Source: Actinobacteria bacterium UBA5176
GTDB lineage: Bacteria > Actinomycetota > UBA4738
Direction of reading: 5' to 3'
Assembly (NCBI GenBank): GCA_002413305.1
Contig: DHWS01000028.1
Location: 970-24,721 of the forward strand
Length of the DNA stretch: 23,752 nt
The translations under genes were made by a program, and so were the position numbers. Position 1 is the first letter of the stretch. Each line of letters begins with the position of its first letter. The notes beneath the pieces are model-generated. The model saw only the letters and a program-made list of their open reading frames with translations. It was not told where the DNA came from and did not search any database. Below, piece by piece: positions 1 to 9,918 of this stretch.

Positions 1-469
1 CCGCCCGACGATCGCCGGACGGAGAGCCCGGAACGCCGGTCTCCAGCCGGTGCACCGCGCGGGCCGTGGCGTCGACCTCGTCCCGGAGCCGTTCGACCGA
101 CCGCCTGAGGTCCTCGAGCTCGGCGCGGGTCCGTTCGGCGTGCTCTGCCAGCAGGGCGCCGAGCTCGGCCAGCTCCGAGGAGAGACGGTCGGAGCGCCGG
201 CGGAGCGGCCGGGTGAGGGCGAAGAGCCACCGTCGCGGGGCCCGGCGCCACGGTGGTCCCCCGGACAGGCCGGGTTCGTCGGAGGGGAGGGCTTCGGCGC
301 GGGTCCGCTCGATGCGGTCCCGGATGGCTCGCCAGCGTCCGCTCAGCTCTCCCGACGGTTCGGAGGGAGGGGGCGGTGAGGGTTCCAGGGCGTGGTGCAG
401 CGCGGCCGGGTCGGACAGGGCACGGACGGCCCCCCCGAGCTCACCGCCCTCGAACACGTCCCCGCCCAT
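1..469 (-). CDS. Coiled-coil protein, 3' end outside window
   Basis: Open reading frame of 155 codons running off the left edge without a stop; the C-terminal part is missing. The ATG at 469 follows a GGGAG ribosome site. Visible protein: an acidic, Pro/Ser-rich N-terminus (residues 1-45), a basic stretch with RRAPRRWLFALTRPLRRR (about 78-95), then a heptad-like Leu/Glu/Arg helix (about 96-145) that should form a coiled coil. There is no signal peptide and no clear membrane helix. Its start is 64 bases from the divergent gene at 534, which encodes a protein of similar plan (basic patch, then coiled coil) just before a glycosyltransferase. I do not recognise the family. Such coiled coils often precede glycosyltransferase or methyltransferase domains in surface-glycan loci, so a catalytic domain may follow outside the window (inference). 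Confidence 0.6.
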   Translation of the reverse strand, partial: MGGDVFEGGELGGAVRALSDPAALHHALEPSPPPPSEPSGELSGRWRAIRDRIERTRAEALPSDEPGLSGGPPWRRAPRRWLFALTRPLRRRSDRLSSELAELGALLAEHAERTRAELEDLRRSVERLRDEVDATARAVHRLETGVPGSPSGDRRA

Positions 470-521
470 CCCGCTCCCTTCGCCTGCCGGCGGCCGCCCG
501 TTTGGGGCGTTCGCGCTGCGC

Positions 522-527
522 TAGGCT
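522..527 (+). promoter_or_regulatory. -10 box TAGGCT, leaderless start
   Basis: TAGGCT ends 6 bases before the GTG at 534, so transcription would begin at or beside the start codon. No ribosome site precedes the GTG. The -35 is weak (GTTTGG, spacing 16). The same layout recurs before several other genes in this window. Confidence 0.5.
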
Positions 528-533
528 TCTGCC

Positions 534-953
534 GTGCGCAGATACATCCTCGCCATCGCCAAGCGCGTGCTCCCCGGCCCGTTCGTCCAGTGGTACCGGC
601 GGCGGCGCGCCGCACGGCGCTACCTCAAGGCGCTCGGATACGAACTCTACGACCGGCAGACCCGCCTGAGCATGCAGGAGGCCGAAGGCCGGGTGGCCGC
701 GGCCCAGACCCGCTTCTACGGCCAGTTCATGAAGGACGTCTTGGAGCGCACCGACCTGATCCTGCAGGAGCTGGACCGGCGGATCGAAGGCGTATCCACC
801 CGGCACGGTGCCGAGCTGGCGACGCTCCGCCGGGAGGTCGCCGAGCTGCGGGCGCGCCTGGAGGCTCGAACCGGAGCCGACCCGGCGGCGGTCGAGGGGG
901 CGACCGTCGAAGTGGGCGTGGCCGCCGGGCCTGCGCCTCCCGGCGGCTCCTGA
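534..953 (+). CDS. Small basic/coiled-coil protein upstream of glycosyltransferase
   Basis: 139 residues. The N-terminus is strongly basic and amphipathic (about residues 1-35, with WYRRRRAARRY) and could lie against the membrane. A long helical region (about 45-115) has heptad-like Leu and Glu spacing, interpreted as a coiled coil, and the tail is Ala/Pro/Gly-rich. There is no signal peptide or enzyme motif. The GTG start is supported by a TAGGCT box 6 bases upstream and by the lack of any ribosome site. The stop lies 5 bases before the GTG of the glycosyltransferase fusion, which itself has no ribosome site, so the two are probably translationally coupled and may work together. Possible role (inference): membrane anchor, scaffold or chain-length partner for the glycosyltransferase. 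Family not recognised. Confidence 0.65.
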   Translation: MRRYILAIAKRVLPGPFVQWYRRRRAARRYLKALGYELYDRQTRLSMQEAEGRVAAAQTRFYGQFMKDVLERTDLILQELDRRIEGVSTRHGAELATLRREVAELRARLEARTGADPAAVEGATVEVGVAAGPAPPGGS

Positions 954-958
954 TCCCC

Positions 959-3223
959 GTGCGTATCGCCTGGGTCAGCCCAATGCCGCCCATGGCCAGC
1001 GGCATCGCCGACTATTCGTACGAACTGCTCCCCCGGCTGGCCGAGCACGCCGAGGTGGTCGTGGTGTCCCCTCGGCCATCCCGGTTCCGCCGATCCCAGG
1101 CGCCCCCGGGGATCCAGGTCGTGACCCCGGACGAGTTCCGAGGGCGGGACGGGGCGGGCGCGTTCGACGCGGCCTTCTTCCACCTGGCGAACAACCCGTT
1201 CCACGAGTTCGTCTATGAGCTGTTCCTCGATCGTCCCGGTATCGCGGTCTTCCACGAGACGGTGCTCCACCACTTCCTGCACCACGCCACACGCGAGGTC
1301 CGGCCGGACCACGAGCGGTATCGCGCCATGCTTCGCGCCGACTACGGGGGCGCGGGCGACCGGCTGGCCAACCTGCGTGAGCGCGGCATCGCCTCCGATT
1401 TCGAGAAGTTCCTGTTCCCGCTGACCGGCCACGTCGCGCGTCAGGCCTCGGGGATCGTGGTCCACAGCGAACATGCGCGCGAGCAGATTCTCGACGCCCT
1501 GACGGCGGGGCCCTCGCTCTCCGGTGAGCCCCACCCGCCGGTCACCGTCATCCCCCACTACGCCCCGAAGGTCCCGGCGTCCGTGGCCGGTCTCACCATG
1601 GCCGAGGCCCGCCGGCGGCTCGGGTTGCCACCGGACGCGTTCCTGGCCGGCCACTTCGGCTTCATCACGCTGCCGAAGCAACCCGGCGCCGTGGTCGGTG
1701 GCTTCGCCAAGTTGGCCGAACGGCGGCCGGAGGCGCTTCTGCTCATGGTCGGCGCCGACCACAGTGGCGGCGTCTTCCGGAAGCTCGTGGAGTCCCAGGG
1801 GCTGGGCCGGCGCGTCCGGACGGCCGGCTACCTCGACCTGGCGAAGTTCCACGTCTACCTGCGGGCGGTCGACGCGATGGTCAACCTGCGATACCCGAGC
1901 GCGGGCGAGTCCTCCGGCACCGTGGCCCGGGCGCTCGAAGAGGGCCGGGCGACCATCGTGAACCGGACGGGGTCGTTCGCCCACATCCCCGACGACGTGG
2001 CGCTCAAGGTGGAGCTCGACGCCGATCAGACCGAACAGGTCGGGGCACACCTCATCCGGCTGGCCGAGGACTCGTCGTTCCGAGCCGGCCTGGAGGAACG
2101 GGCCCGCAGCTACGCCTCGACCGAGCTCGACGCCGGCCGGGCCGCCCGGCGATACCTCGGCGTGGCCGAACGGGCTGCGGCTACGACCGGCCGAACGCCG
2201 CACCGGCCCCGGCTCGCCCTCCGGACGGCGTCCGACACGGCTCCGGCCATCCTGCCGATCGGCGGCGCCTCGGACCCGCGGGGGGCCGACCGGGCCATGG
2301 ACGTCCGGGAGGAGCACCACACCGCGATCGAATGGATGGCCGCGCGTTCGATCCCACCGGCGGGGGGCGCCGTCCAGCTGGACTTGCTGTACCGGCTGAT
2401 CCTGCGCCGGGCCGACGACCTGGCGGCGATCCGTTCCGCGCAGCTCGCCCTGGCCACCGGCGAAGCCACGCGGGCAGACCTCATCCGGTGGATGGTGGAG
2501 AGCCGGGAGTTCCGGGAGATCGAGCTCGCCGAGAAGGTGCTGGCGCAGCTACGGCGCGAGCCCAAGCCGTTCCACCTGGGCGAGGACTACCCCGCGGAGA
2601 ACATGACCGAACGGGTGGTGGAGATCCCGTGGGTGCTCTCCCGGTGGAGCGGTGAGCAGGCGGTGCTGGACCTCGGCTACGCGAACTCGCTCGGGTACTA
2701 CCTGACCGCGCTGACCGGCCTGCCGATCGACCGCCTGCACGGGATCGACTGGGCACCCGGGTACGTGCCGGGGATGCTTCGAACCCGCGCCGACCTGCGG
2801 GCCATGCCGTACCGGGACGGCGCGTTCGACCTGGTCATCTGCGTGTCGACCATCGAGCACATCGGGCTGGACAACTCCCGGTACGAGGTCGGCGCCGCCA
2901 GAGCCGACGCCGGCGACGCGGCGACCATCCGGGAGGTCGAACGCGTCCTGGGACCGGGTGGCCGCCTCCTGATCACGGTCCCGTTCGGCCTGGCCGAGAA
3001 CCAGAGCTGGTTCGTGCAGTACGACCGGCGGCGGTTCGCGGAGCTGGTGGCGAACACCTCCCTGGAGGTACGCGAGCAGGAGATCTACCACCTCACCGAC
3101 AGCGGCTGGCGCCCGGCCGCGGACGTCGAGGTCCTGGAGAAGATCCCGTACGCACAGAACGCCCCGGCGGCCCGCGGAGTCCTGTGCGCCGATCTGGTCA
3201 AGCCCGCCGGGAACCCGAGGTAG
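959..3223 (+). CDS. GT4-type glycosyltransferase / DUF4214-like / methyltransferase fusion
   Basis: 754 residues. About 1-410 is a GT-B, family 4-type glycosyltransferase: N-terminal Rossmann loop with GIADYSYELL, an HSEHAREQIL helix, and donor-site motif YPSAGESSGTVARALEEG with Glu317 and Glu327/328 in place of the usual EX7E. About 473-525 (LDLLYRLILRRADDL to SREFREIEL) resembles the DUF4214 repeat found in surface-glycan and methyltransferase proteins. About 560-735 is a class I SAM methyltransferase: LDLGYAN glycine loop, a Phe-Asp-Leu-Val motif IV, STIEHIG, and LGPGGRLLITVPFG. It probably transfers a sugar and methylates the glycan, perhaps capping the chain (inference). GTG 959 is chosen because homology begins at MRIAWVSPMPP; the same frame is open upstream, but that stretch overlaps the coiled-coil gene. 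The start is 5 bases after the preceding stop and has no ribosome site, so coupling is likely. Confidence 0.85.
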   Translation: MRIAWVSPMPPMASGIADYSYELLPRLAEHAEVVVVSPRPSRFRRSQAPPGIQVVTPDEFRGRDGAGAFDAAFFHLANNPFHEFVYELFLDRPGIAVFHETVLHHFLHHATREVRPDHERYRAMLRADYGGAGDRLANLRERGIASDFEKFLFPLTGHVARQASGIVVHSEHAREQILDALTAGPSLSGEPHPPVTVIPHYAPKVPASVAGLTMAEARRRLGLPPDAFLAGHFGFITLPKQPGAVVGGFAKLAERRPEALLLMVGADHSGGVFRKLVESQGLGRRVRTAGYLDLAKFHVYLRAVDAMVNLRYPSAGESSGTVARALEEGRATIVNRTGSFAHIPDDVALKVELDADQTEQVGAHLIRLAEDSSFRAGLEERARSYASTELDAGRAARRYLGVAERAAATTGRTPHRPRLALRTASDTAPAILPIGGASDPRGADRAMDVREEHHTAIEWMAARSIPPAGGAVQLDLLYRLILRRADDLAAIRSAQLALATGEATRADLIRWMVESREFREIELAEKVLAQLRREPKPFHLGEDYPAENMTERVVEIPWVLSRWSGEQAVLDLGYANSLGYYLTALTGLPIDRLHGIDWAPGYVPGMLRTRADLRAMPYRDGAFDLVICVSTIEHIGLDNSRYEVGAARADAGDAATIREVERVLGPGGRLLITVPFGLAENQSWFVQYDRRRFAELVANTSLEVREQEIYHLTDSGWRPAADVEVLEKIPYAQNAPAARGVLCADLVKPAGNPR

Positions 3224-3235
3224 GAGCCCGCCCGC

Positions 3236-5305
<2,070 letters not shown>

Positions 5306-6388
5306 CTACGAGGTCGTCTCGGCGTCCGCGAGATATCCCGAGGCGCCCAACCCACAGATCGCGTATACCGTGGGGGTGGTTCCTCCGCTCGTGGCCGCGG
5401 CGAAGTCGGACCGGCCCGTCGTCAGGTTGTTCTGGGCGTCCGTCCACGTGCTGGAGGACGTGCACGGGTTCGCGCACACGAGCAGGCGGGTCTGGTATGC
5501 GTTGGTGCTGGCCTGGGAGACCCCGCCGAATACGACGAGGCCCGAGGAGAGGAAGCCGGCACCCGGCCACGCAAGCCCCGTCCCCGCGGGAGCCCCGGGA
5601 GGCACTGGGAGCGCGGGCAGCTTGGTCCATCCGTGGGCCGGCCTGAACTTCTCCGCGTCCCGCAGGTAGGTGCCGGCCGTGTTCTCCCCACCCAAGACGA
5701 AAGCGGTGGTGGAGTTCGAGGTGTAGCCGAATATCCAGTTGGCCACCCGCATGCTGAACCCGGTGTCGGACCACTGGCCGGAGGCCGGGTCGAACACCCA
5801 CGTAAAGTCACTGATGCCGTTGATGCCGCCGTTGTCGGTGACCGCCTGGCCGCCGAACAGGTAGAGCTTGCCCCCGATCCAGGCGCACCCTCCGTCCCGG
5901 ACATACAGGTTCCCCTCTGCCGTCGTGTGCGGATTCACCCCGGTGCTCCACCGAGATCCGGCCGCCACGGCCGGGTCGTAGACCTGCGTCATCGACACGA
6001 TCGCGCTCGCGACGATCCCGCCCACGACGTACACCTTCGAACCGTCCGTGCAGACGGCGGCCTGCCCGATGGTGCCGGAGGGGACCGTTTCGCTCTCGGC
6101 CGACCAGGCCCCGGTCGCCGTGTTCAGCCTTTGCATGTGCCCGTACGCAACGAACCCCGTCGTGAACCCCCCCGGCATGTAGACCTTGCCGCCCAGGAAG
6201 ACGGCCCTGGTCTGCACGACCGCCCTCTTTGGGTTTCCCGCTGACGACCATGCCGCGCTGGCCGGCCGACGAGCCGCAGCAGGACCGGCCCCTGCCGCGG
6301 GGGCGAGCACGACCATGCCGAACGACGCGACGGACGCGATGGCGATCACCTTGGCGGCGACCCCGATGCGGAACGGTCTCCTGTCCAT
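5306..6388 (-). CDS. Secreted kelch-type beta-propeller protein
   Basis: 360 residues. A signal peptide is clear: MDRRPF, a hydrophobic stretch (about 9-32) and an Ala-rich cleavage region near residue 35-45. The rest shows about six propeller blades marked by GGKVYMPGGF, SKVYVVGGI, GGKLYLFGGQ, TAFVLGGEN, GLVVFGGVS and VYAICGLGA. This is kelch-like geometry with Ser/Thr/Gly-rich loops and a pair of Cys near the end. No catalytic motif is seen; binding of a ligand or wall polymer outside the cell is the likely role (inference). The ATG at 6388 is preferred to the upstream GTG at 6412 because AAGGAG lies 8 bases before it. The gene follows the NTF2-like gene by 61 bases and its stop is 3 bases before ligA, so an exported protein is apparently co-translated with a DNA ligase. 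Confidence 0.8.
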   Translation of the reverse strand: MDRRPFRIGVAAKVIAIASVASFGMVVLAPAAGAGPAAARRPASAAWSSAGNPKRAVVQTRAVFLGGKVYMPGGFTTGFVAYGHMQRLNTATGAWSAESETVPSGTIGQAAVCTDGSKVYVVGGIVASAIVSMTQVYDPAVAAGSRWSTGVNPHTTAEGNLYVRDGGCAWIGGKLYLFGGQAVTDNGGINGISDFTWVFDPASGQWSDTGFSMRVANWIFGYTSNSTTAFVLGGENTAGTYLRDAEKFRPAHGWTKLPALPVPPGAPAGTGLAWPGAGFLSSGLVVFGGVSQASTNAYQTRLLVCANPCTSSSTWTDAQNNLTTGRSDFAAATSGGTTPTVYAICGLGASGYLADAETTS

Positions 6389-6449
6389 GCCGCAGGCTCC
6401 TTCCCAGAACACCCTGAGGCGCGATCGATCGGCGACCCCCTTGGTCCGG

Positions 6450-6842
6450 TCAGCTCCCGATGAAGAGGTCGAAGCCTTCCAGGTCCTCGTTCAACGTCCA
6501 GGCCTCGAGCGCCTGACCGTTGTCGATGTGGAAGACCTGGGCGTTCTTCGACGTGAACTCGCTCCCGTCCGGCTTCCTCGACGTGAGGGTGTACAGCGCC
6601 ACGACGTGGTCCTCCGAGGCGGTCACGTCGTGGATGTCGAACTCCGGCAGGGCGATCTCGACGCTCTTGGCGAAGAAGCCGAGGACCGCCTCACGGCCCC
6701 GGTAGTCGCCGGACAGCTGGTTCTTGCCGGGCACGTGCCAGACCACGTTCTGGTGCAGATGTTCGTTCATCCACTCCATGTCGCCGGCGATGAACGCCTC
6801 GTACCCCTGGCGGACCAGCGCGGCGTCTTCCTGTGCTCCCAT
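6450..6842 (-). CDS. SnoaL/NTF2-like small protein
   Basis: 130 residues with the usual plan of the SnoaL/ketosteroid-isomerase-like NTF2 superfamily: N-terminal helices (LVRQGYEAFIAGDMEWMNEH), the strand turn NVVWHVPGKNQLSGDYRGRE, a helix GFFAKSVEI, then curved strands (FDIHDVTASEDHVVALYTL to QVFHIDNGQALEAWTL). It is probably a cone-shaped alpha+beta barrel, often a dimer. Members include isomerases, cyclases, hydrolases and non-catalytic binding proteins, so the substrate cannot be named. The ATG at 6842 follows a strong AAGGAGG site by 5 bases, and a good promoter lies in the 72-base gap after mnmA. It may head a transcript with the kelch gene and ligA. Confidence 0.8.
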   Translation of the reverse strand: MGAQEDAALVRQGYEAFIAGDMEWMNEHLHQNVVWHVPGKNQLSGDYRGREAVLGFFAKSVEIALPEFDIHDVTASEDHVVALYTLTSRKPDGSEFTSKNAQVFHIDNGQALEAWTLNEDLEGFDLFIGS

Positions 6843-6873
6843 CGGCCCCTCCTTCTCGACGGCTGGAACCGTG

Positions 6874-6902
6874 AGCCTACGGGAGCGTGGTTACCCTCGC
6901 AA
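6874..6902 (-). promoter_or_regulatory. Sigma70-type promoter for the NTF2-like/kelch/ligA run
   Basis: On the minus strand, TTGCGA (6902-6897), exactly 17 bases, then TAGGCT (6879-6874). The start point would be near 6867, giving a leader of about 25 bases that holds the AAGGAGG site before the ATG at 6842. It sits between the mnmA stop and the next gene. It is the best -35/-10 pair in the left half of the window. Confidence 0.6.
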
Positions 6903-6914
6903 TCCGAATGGAGC

Positions 6915-8003
6915 TCAGCGGAGGGCCTCGCGGATCACGCCACCGCCGAGGACCTCTTCGGCCCCATAGAACACGACGCTCTGACCGGGGGCGATGGCTC
7001 GCTGGGGGGTTCGGAACTCCACCCGCGCGGTCGTCCCACGATCGGCCGGCTCGACGACGGCGGGGACGTCTGCGCCCTGGTATCGGACCTTGACGCCGGC
7101 CTCGAACGGCCCGCCGGGCGGCGGTCCTCCGGCGACCCACGTGACGCGGTCGGCGACCAGGCCACGACGGGCCAGCAGCTCGCCCGGCCCGACCAGGACC
7201 CGGTTGCGCTCCCGGTCCAGTTCGATCACGTAGGAGCGCTGGCCGGTGGACACGCCCAGTCCCCGGCGCTGGCCGACGGTGTAGCGGAACGTGCCGTCGT
7301 GGCCCGCCAGCGCTCGGCCGGTGACCGCGTCCACCACCTCGCCGGCCCGCACCAGGTCGGGGGCGTGCTCGGCGAGGAACGCCCCGTGGTCGGCGCCCGG
7401 GACGAAGCACACCTCCTGCGAATCGGGCTTTCCGGCGACCGGCAGCCCCAGCCGGAGCGCATGGGCGCGTGTTTCGGCCTTCGTCTGCCCCCCGACGGGG
7501 AACATCGTCCGGCGAAGCTGCTCCTGGCCCAGCACGTGGAGGACGTAGGACTGGTCCTTCGCCCCGTCCAGCCCGCGGCCGAGGTGCCAGGCGCCATCGG
7601 CGTCCCGCCATGACCGCGCGTAGTGCCCGGTGGCCACCAGGTCGACGCCGAGCTGGTCGGCCCGGTCCAGGAAGGCCCGGAACTTGATGTGCTCGTTGCA
7701 CCGCACACACGGGTTCGGGGTCCGCCCGGCCCGGTGCTCGGCGAAGAAGTCGGCCAGCACGGTCCGCTCGAAAACCGGCGACATGTCCACGATCTCGAAG
7801 TCGAACCCCGCGACGCGAGCCACCTCGGCCGCGTCCGCTTCGGCCCGTGGGCCGCAGCAGCCGTGTTCGACCCCGTCAAGATGGATCAGCTTGAGGTGTG
7901 AGCCGAGCACGCGGTAGCCCTGCTCGTGGAGCAACGCGGCGGAGACGGAGGAGTCCACGCCTCCGCTCATCGCCACCAGGATGGACGGCTTGGATCGTGT
8001 CAC
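6915..8003 (-). CDS. mnmA: tRNA-uridine 2-sulfurtransferase MnmA
   Basis: 362 residues, normal family length. Thiolates U34 of Lys, Glu and Gln tRNAs, using ATP and a persulfide relayed from a cysteine desulfurase. The PP-loop SGGVDSS lies at 13-19. The motif NPCVRCN has Cys102 as the likely catalytic Cys with Cys99 beside it, and the second Cys is Cys199 (QEVCFVP). GHYAR (126-130) and YTVGQRRGLG follow, then a C-terminal beta-barrel. The GTG at 8003 is supported by a TAGCCT box 6 bases upstream and no ribosome site, so the mRNA is probably leaderless. In mycobacteria iscS lies beside mnmA; here no iscS is in the window, and mnmA diverges from etfB across a 124-base control region. Confidence 0.95.
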   Translation of the reverse strand: MTRSKPSILVAMSGGVDSSVSAALLHEQGYRVLGSHLKLIHLDGVEHGCCGPRAEADAAEVARVAGFDFEIVDMSPVFERTVLADFFAEHRAGRTPNPCVRCNEHIKFRAFLDRADQLGVDLVATGHYARSWRDADGAWHLGRGLDGAKDQSYVLHVLGQEQLRRTMFPVGGQTKAETRAHALRLGLPVAGKPDSQEVCFVPGADHGAFLAEHAPDLVRAGEVVDAVTGRALAGHDGTFRYTVGQRRGLGVSTGQRSYVIELDRERNRVLVGPGELLARRGLVADRVTWVAGGPPPGGPFEAGVKVRYQGADVPAVVEPADRGTTARVEFRTPQRAIAPGQSVVFYGAEEVLGGGVIREALR

Positions 8004-8009
8004 GGGCCG

Positions 8010-8015
8010 AGGCTA
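8010..8015 (-). promoter_or_regulatory. -10 box TAGCCT for mnmA, leaderless
   Basis: Minus-strand TAGCCT ends 6 bases before the mnmA GTG (8003). No ribosome site and no convincing -35 are seen. Confidence 0.5.
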
Positions 8016-8045
8016 GCAGCCCGCTATCCTGTAGCCGGGCAACGG

Positions 8046-8065
8046 AACCTACCGGCCCGTAGGTT
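8046..8065. promoter_or_regulatory. Palindrome in the mnmA/etfB divergent region, candidate operator
   Basis: Perfect inverted repeat: AACCTAC (8046-8052), 6-base spacer, GTAGGTT (8059-8065). It is 63 bases upstream of etfB and overlaps the weak -35 proposed for etfBA. Size and symmetry fit a dimeric regulator such as the TetR-type repressors that control fatty-acid catabolism genes in Actinomycetota (inference). The regulator gene is not evident in the window. Confidence 0.4.
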
Positions 8066-8091
8066 ATGCCGAGCGGGTTGTGTGGTATCTA
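8063..8091 (+). promoter_or_regulatory. Possible etfBA promoter
   Basis: TATCTA (8086-8091) is a reasonable -10; GTTATG (8063-8068) lies 17 bases upstream but is a poor -35. The start point would be near 8098, leaving a 30-base leader containing the AGGAAGGG ribosome site of etfB. Confidence 0.3.
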
Positions 8092-8127
8092 GACGCCGCA
8101 GGACGACCCGGCAGGAAGGGACGTGGG

Positions 8128-8892
8128 ATGAAGATCGCGGTGCTGGTCAAGTACATCCCGAACCCCGAGGGCACGCCCGAGATGGGTTCGGACTTCCGAC
8201 TGAAGCGGGAAGGCGTCGAGGCCGCGCTCGACCCGGGCGACGAGCACGGCGTCGAAGCCGCGCTGCAGCTGGCGGGCGCGGACGGCGAGGTGACCTACGT
8301 CACCATGGGCCCCGAACCCGCCGCCGCCGCGATCCGCCGGGCGCTCAGTATGGGTGGCCACAAGGGCGTGCACGTCAAAGACGACGCCCTGAAAGGCGCC
8401 GACGCCCTGGTCACAGCGAAGGCCCTCGCGGCAGCACTCAAGCGCGACCAGTACGACCTGGTCATCACCGGGGTGGAGTCCACCGATGGCTACACGGGCA
8501 CGCTCCCCATGACCGTCGCCGAGCTGCTCGGCATCCCCAGCGCCACGTTCGCCCGCAAGCTCGAAGCAAAGGACGGCGGGATCAGCATCGAACGCCAGAC
8601 CGCCGGCGGTTACGACAGCGTCGAATGCTCGCTCCCCGCGCTGGTGACCGTGACGGCTGGGGCGAACGAGCCCCGCTACCCCACCCTCAAAGGCATCATG
8701 GCCGCCAAGCAGAAGCCGATGGACACGCTCAGTGTGTCCGACCTCGGCCTGTCGGCGGAGGACGCCACACCGACCCAGGAGGTCATGGGCATCGAACCGG
8801 TCCCCGCGAAGGAGGCCGGCGAGATCCTCGAGGCCGGCGACGACACCGCCGCTCGGGTGGTCGAGTTCCTCCGGTCGGCGAAGGTGATCTGA
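8128..8892 (+). CDS. etfB: Electron transfer flavoprotein beta subunit
   Basis: 254 residues. Partner of EtfA in the soluble heterodimer that takes electrons from acyl-CoA and other flavin dehydrogenases and passes them to the quinone pool. MKIAVLVKYIPNPEG is the usual ETF-beta start. DPGDEHGVEAALQL (about 36-49) and the nucleotide-binding stretch GVESTDGYTGTLPMTVAELLG (AMP site) are present, followed by the conserved SLPALVTVTAGANEPRYPTLKGIM. The C-terminal arm that wraps round EtfA is complete. The ATG at 8128 has AGGAAGGG 7 bases upstream. The etfA GTG lies 2 bases after its stop, so the subunits are coupled. The enoyl-CoA hydratase and acyl-CoA mutase elsewhere in the window fit a role in acyl-CoA oxidation. 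Confidence 0.96.
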   Translation: MKIAVLVKYIPNPEGTPEMGSDFRLKREGVEAALDPGDEHGVEAALQLAGADGEVTYVTMGPEPAAAAIRRALSMGGHKGVHVKDDALKGADALVTAKALAAALKRDQYDLVITGVESTDGYTGTLPMTVAELLGIPSATFARKLEAKDGGISIERQTAGGYDSVECSLPALVTVTAGANEPRYPTLKGIMAAKQKPMDTLSVSDLGLSAEDATPTQEVMGIEPVPAKEAGEILEAGDDTAARVVEFLRSAKVI

Positions 8893-8894
8893 CG

Positions 8895-9860
8895 GTGAGC
8901 GGGATCTGGGTCTACGCGGAGGTCTCGTCCGACGGCAAGGTCGAATCGGGCGCGCTGGAGAACCTCACCAAGGCCCGGGACCTCGGCAGCGAGGTCTCGG
9001 CGGTGGCCCTCGGACCGGGAGCGTCGCAGGCCGCCGCCCAGCTGGGCGGGTACGGCGCCACCACCCTGTACGCCAGCGACGATGCCGTGTATTCGGACTT
9101 CGTCGCCCAGCCGGCCGCGCACGCGCTGGCGGAGCTGGCCGGCCAGCACCAACCCGAGCTGATCCTGTTCTCGGCGACCTACGACTCGCGCGACATCGCC
9201 GGCCGGCTGTCCGGGAAGCTCGGTGCCACTCTCATGGCCAACGCCACCGATCTGCTGGGGCCCGATTACGCCCAGACGCAGATCTTCGGCGGCACGCAGA
9301 TCGTGGACGTCACGCTCTCCGGCCCGGACCCGAAGCTCGTCATCACCCGGCCCAAGTCGTTCGAACCCTCGCCCTCGGGAGGCGGTGCGGCGACCGTGGT
9401 CCAGGTCGACGTCGCCGTCCCCGACGAGGCGAAGACGTGCCGACGGGTGGAGCGCCACGAGCAGGCGGCCTCCGGCCCGAAGCTCGAGGCCGCGAAGGTG
9501 GTCGTCGCCGGCGGCCGCGGGCTGCAGGACGCGTCGAACTTCAAGCTCCTGGAGGAGCTGGCCCGCGCCATCCCCGGCGCCGCGGTCGGCGCATCCCGAG
9601 CGATCGTGGACTCGGGCTGGGTGCCGTACGCGCTGCAGGTCGGGCAAACCGGCAAGACGGTCTCGCCGGAGGTCTATATCGCCGTCGGGATCAGCGGCGC
9701 CACCCAGCACCTCGTCGGGATGAAGAACTCGAAACGGATCATCGCCGTCAACAAGGACAAGGACGCCCCGATCTTCCAGTACGCCGACCTCGGGATCGTC
9801 GGGGACGCCCTGAAGGTCATCCCGCAGATCATCGAGGCGATCAACGCGACGAAGGGCTGA
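8895..9860 (+). CDS. etfA: Electron transfer flavoprotein alpha subunit
   Basis: 321 residues. The FAD-binding subunit of ETF. Domain I is N-terminal ([27 protein letters not shown]). Domain II begins at [18 protein letters not shown] and includes [27 protein letters not shown] and the signature [13 protein letters not shown], followed by [19 protein letters not shown]. All the usual FAD-contact motifs are intact. GTG 8895 is chosen because homology starts there; the frame is open far upstream, but that part overlaps etfB. The ribosome site is GAAGG near the end of etfB. The next gene down is a small exported protein in another frame, with no terminator between. Confidence 0.96.
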   Translation: MSGIWVYAEVSSDGKVESGALENLTKARDLGSEVSAVALGPGASQAAAQLGGYGATTLYASDDAVYSDFVAQPAAHALAELAGQHQPELILFSATYDSRDIAGRLSGKLGATLMANATDLLGPDYAQTQIFGGTQIVDVTLSGPDPKLVITRPKSFEPSPSGGGAATVVQVDVAVPDEAKTCRRVERHEQAASGPKLEAAKVVVAGGRGLQDASNFKLLEELARAIPGAAVGASRAIVDSGWVPYALQVGQTGKTVSPEVYIAVGISGATQHLVGMKNSKRIIAVNKDKDAPIFQYADLGIVGDALKVIPQIIEAINATKG

Positions 9861-9918
9861 GGCCGGCGGAGCACCGCGCGAGAGGGGGCGGGCGTTCGTC
9901 GCACTCGGCCTCCTCCTG

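Noticed and set aside
392..958. Upstream extension of the glycosyltransferase frame to an ATG at 392
   Set aside because: The extra 189 residues are Pro/Arg-rich, overlap the better-supported gene at 534 and show no homology; GTG 959 matches the family start.
716..2320. 534-residue open frame opposite the glycosyltransferase
   Set aside because: Shadow frame with no recognisable domain; the plus strand holds clear motifs.
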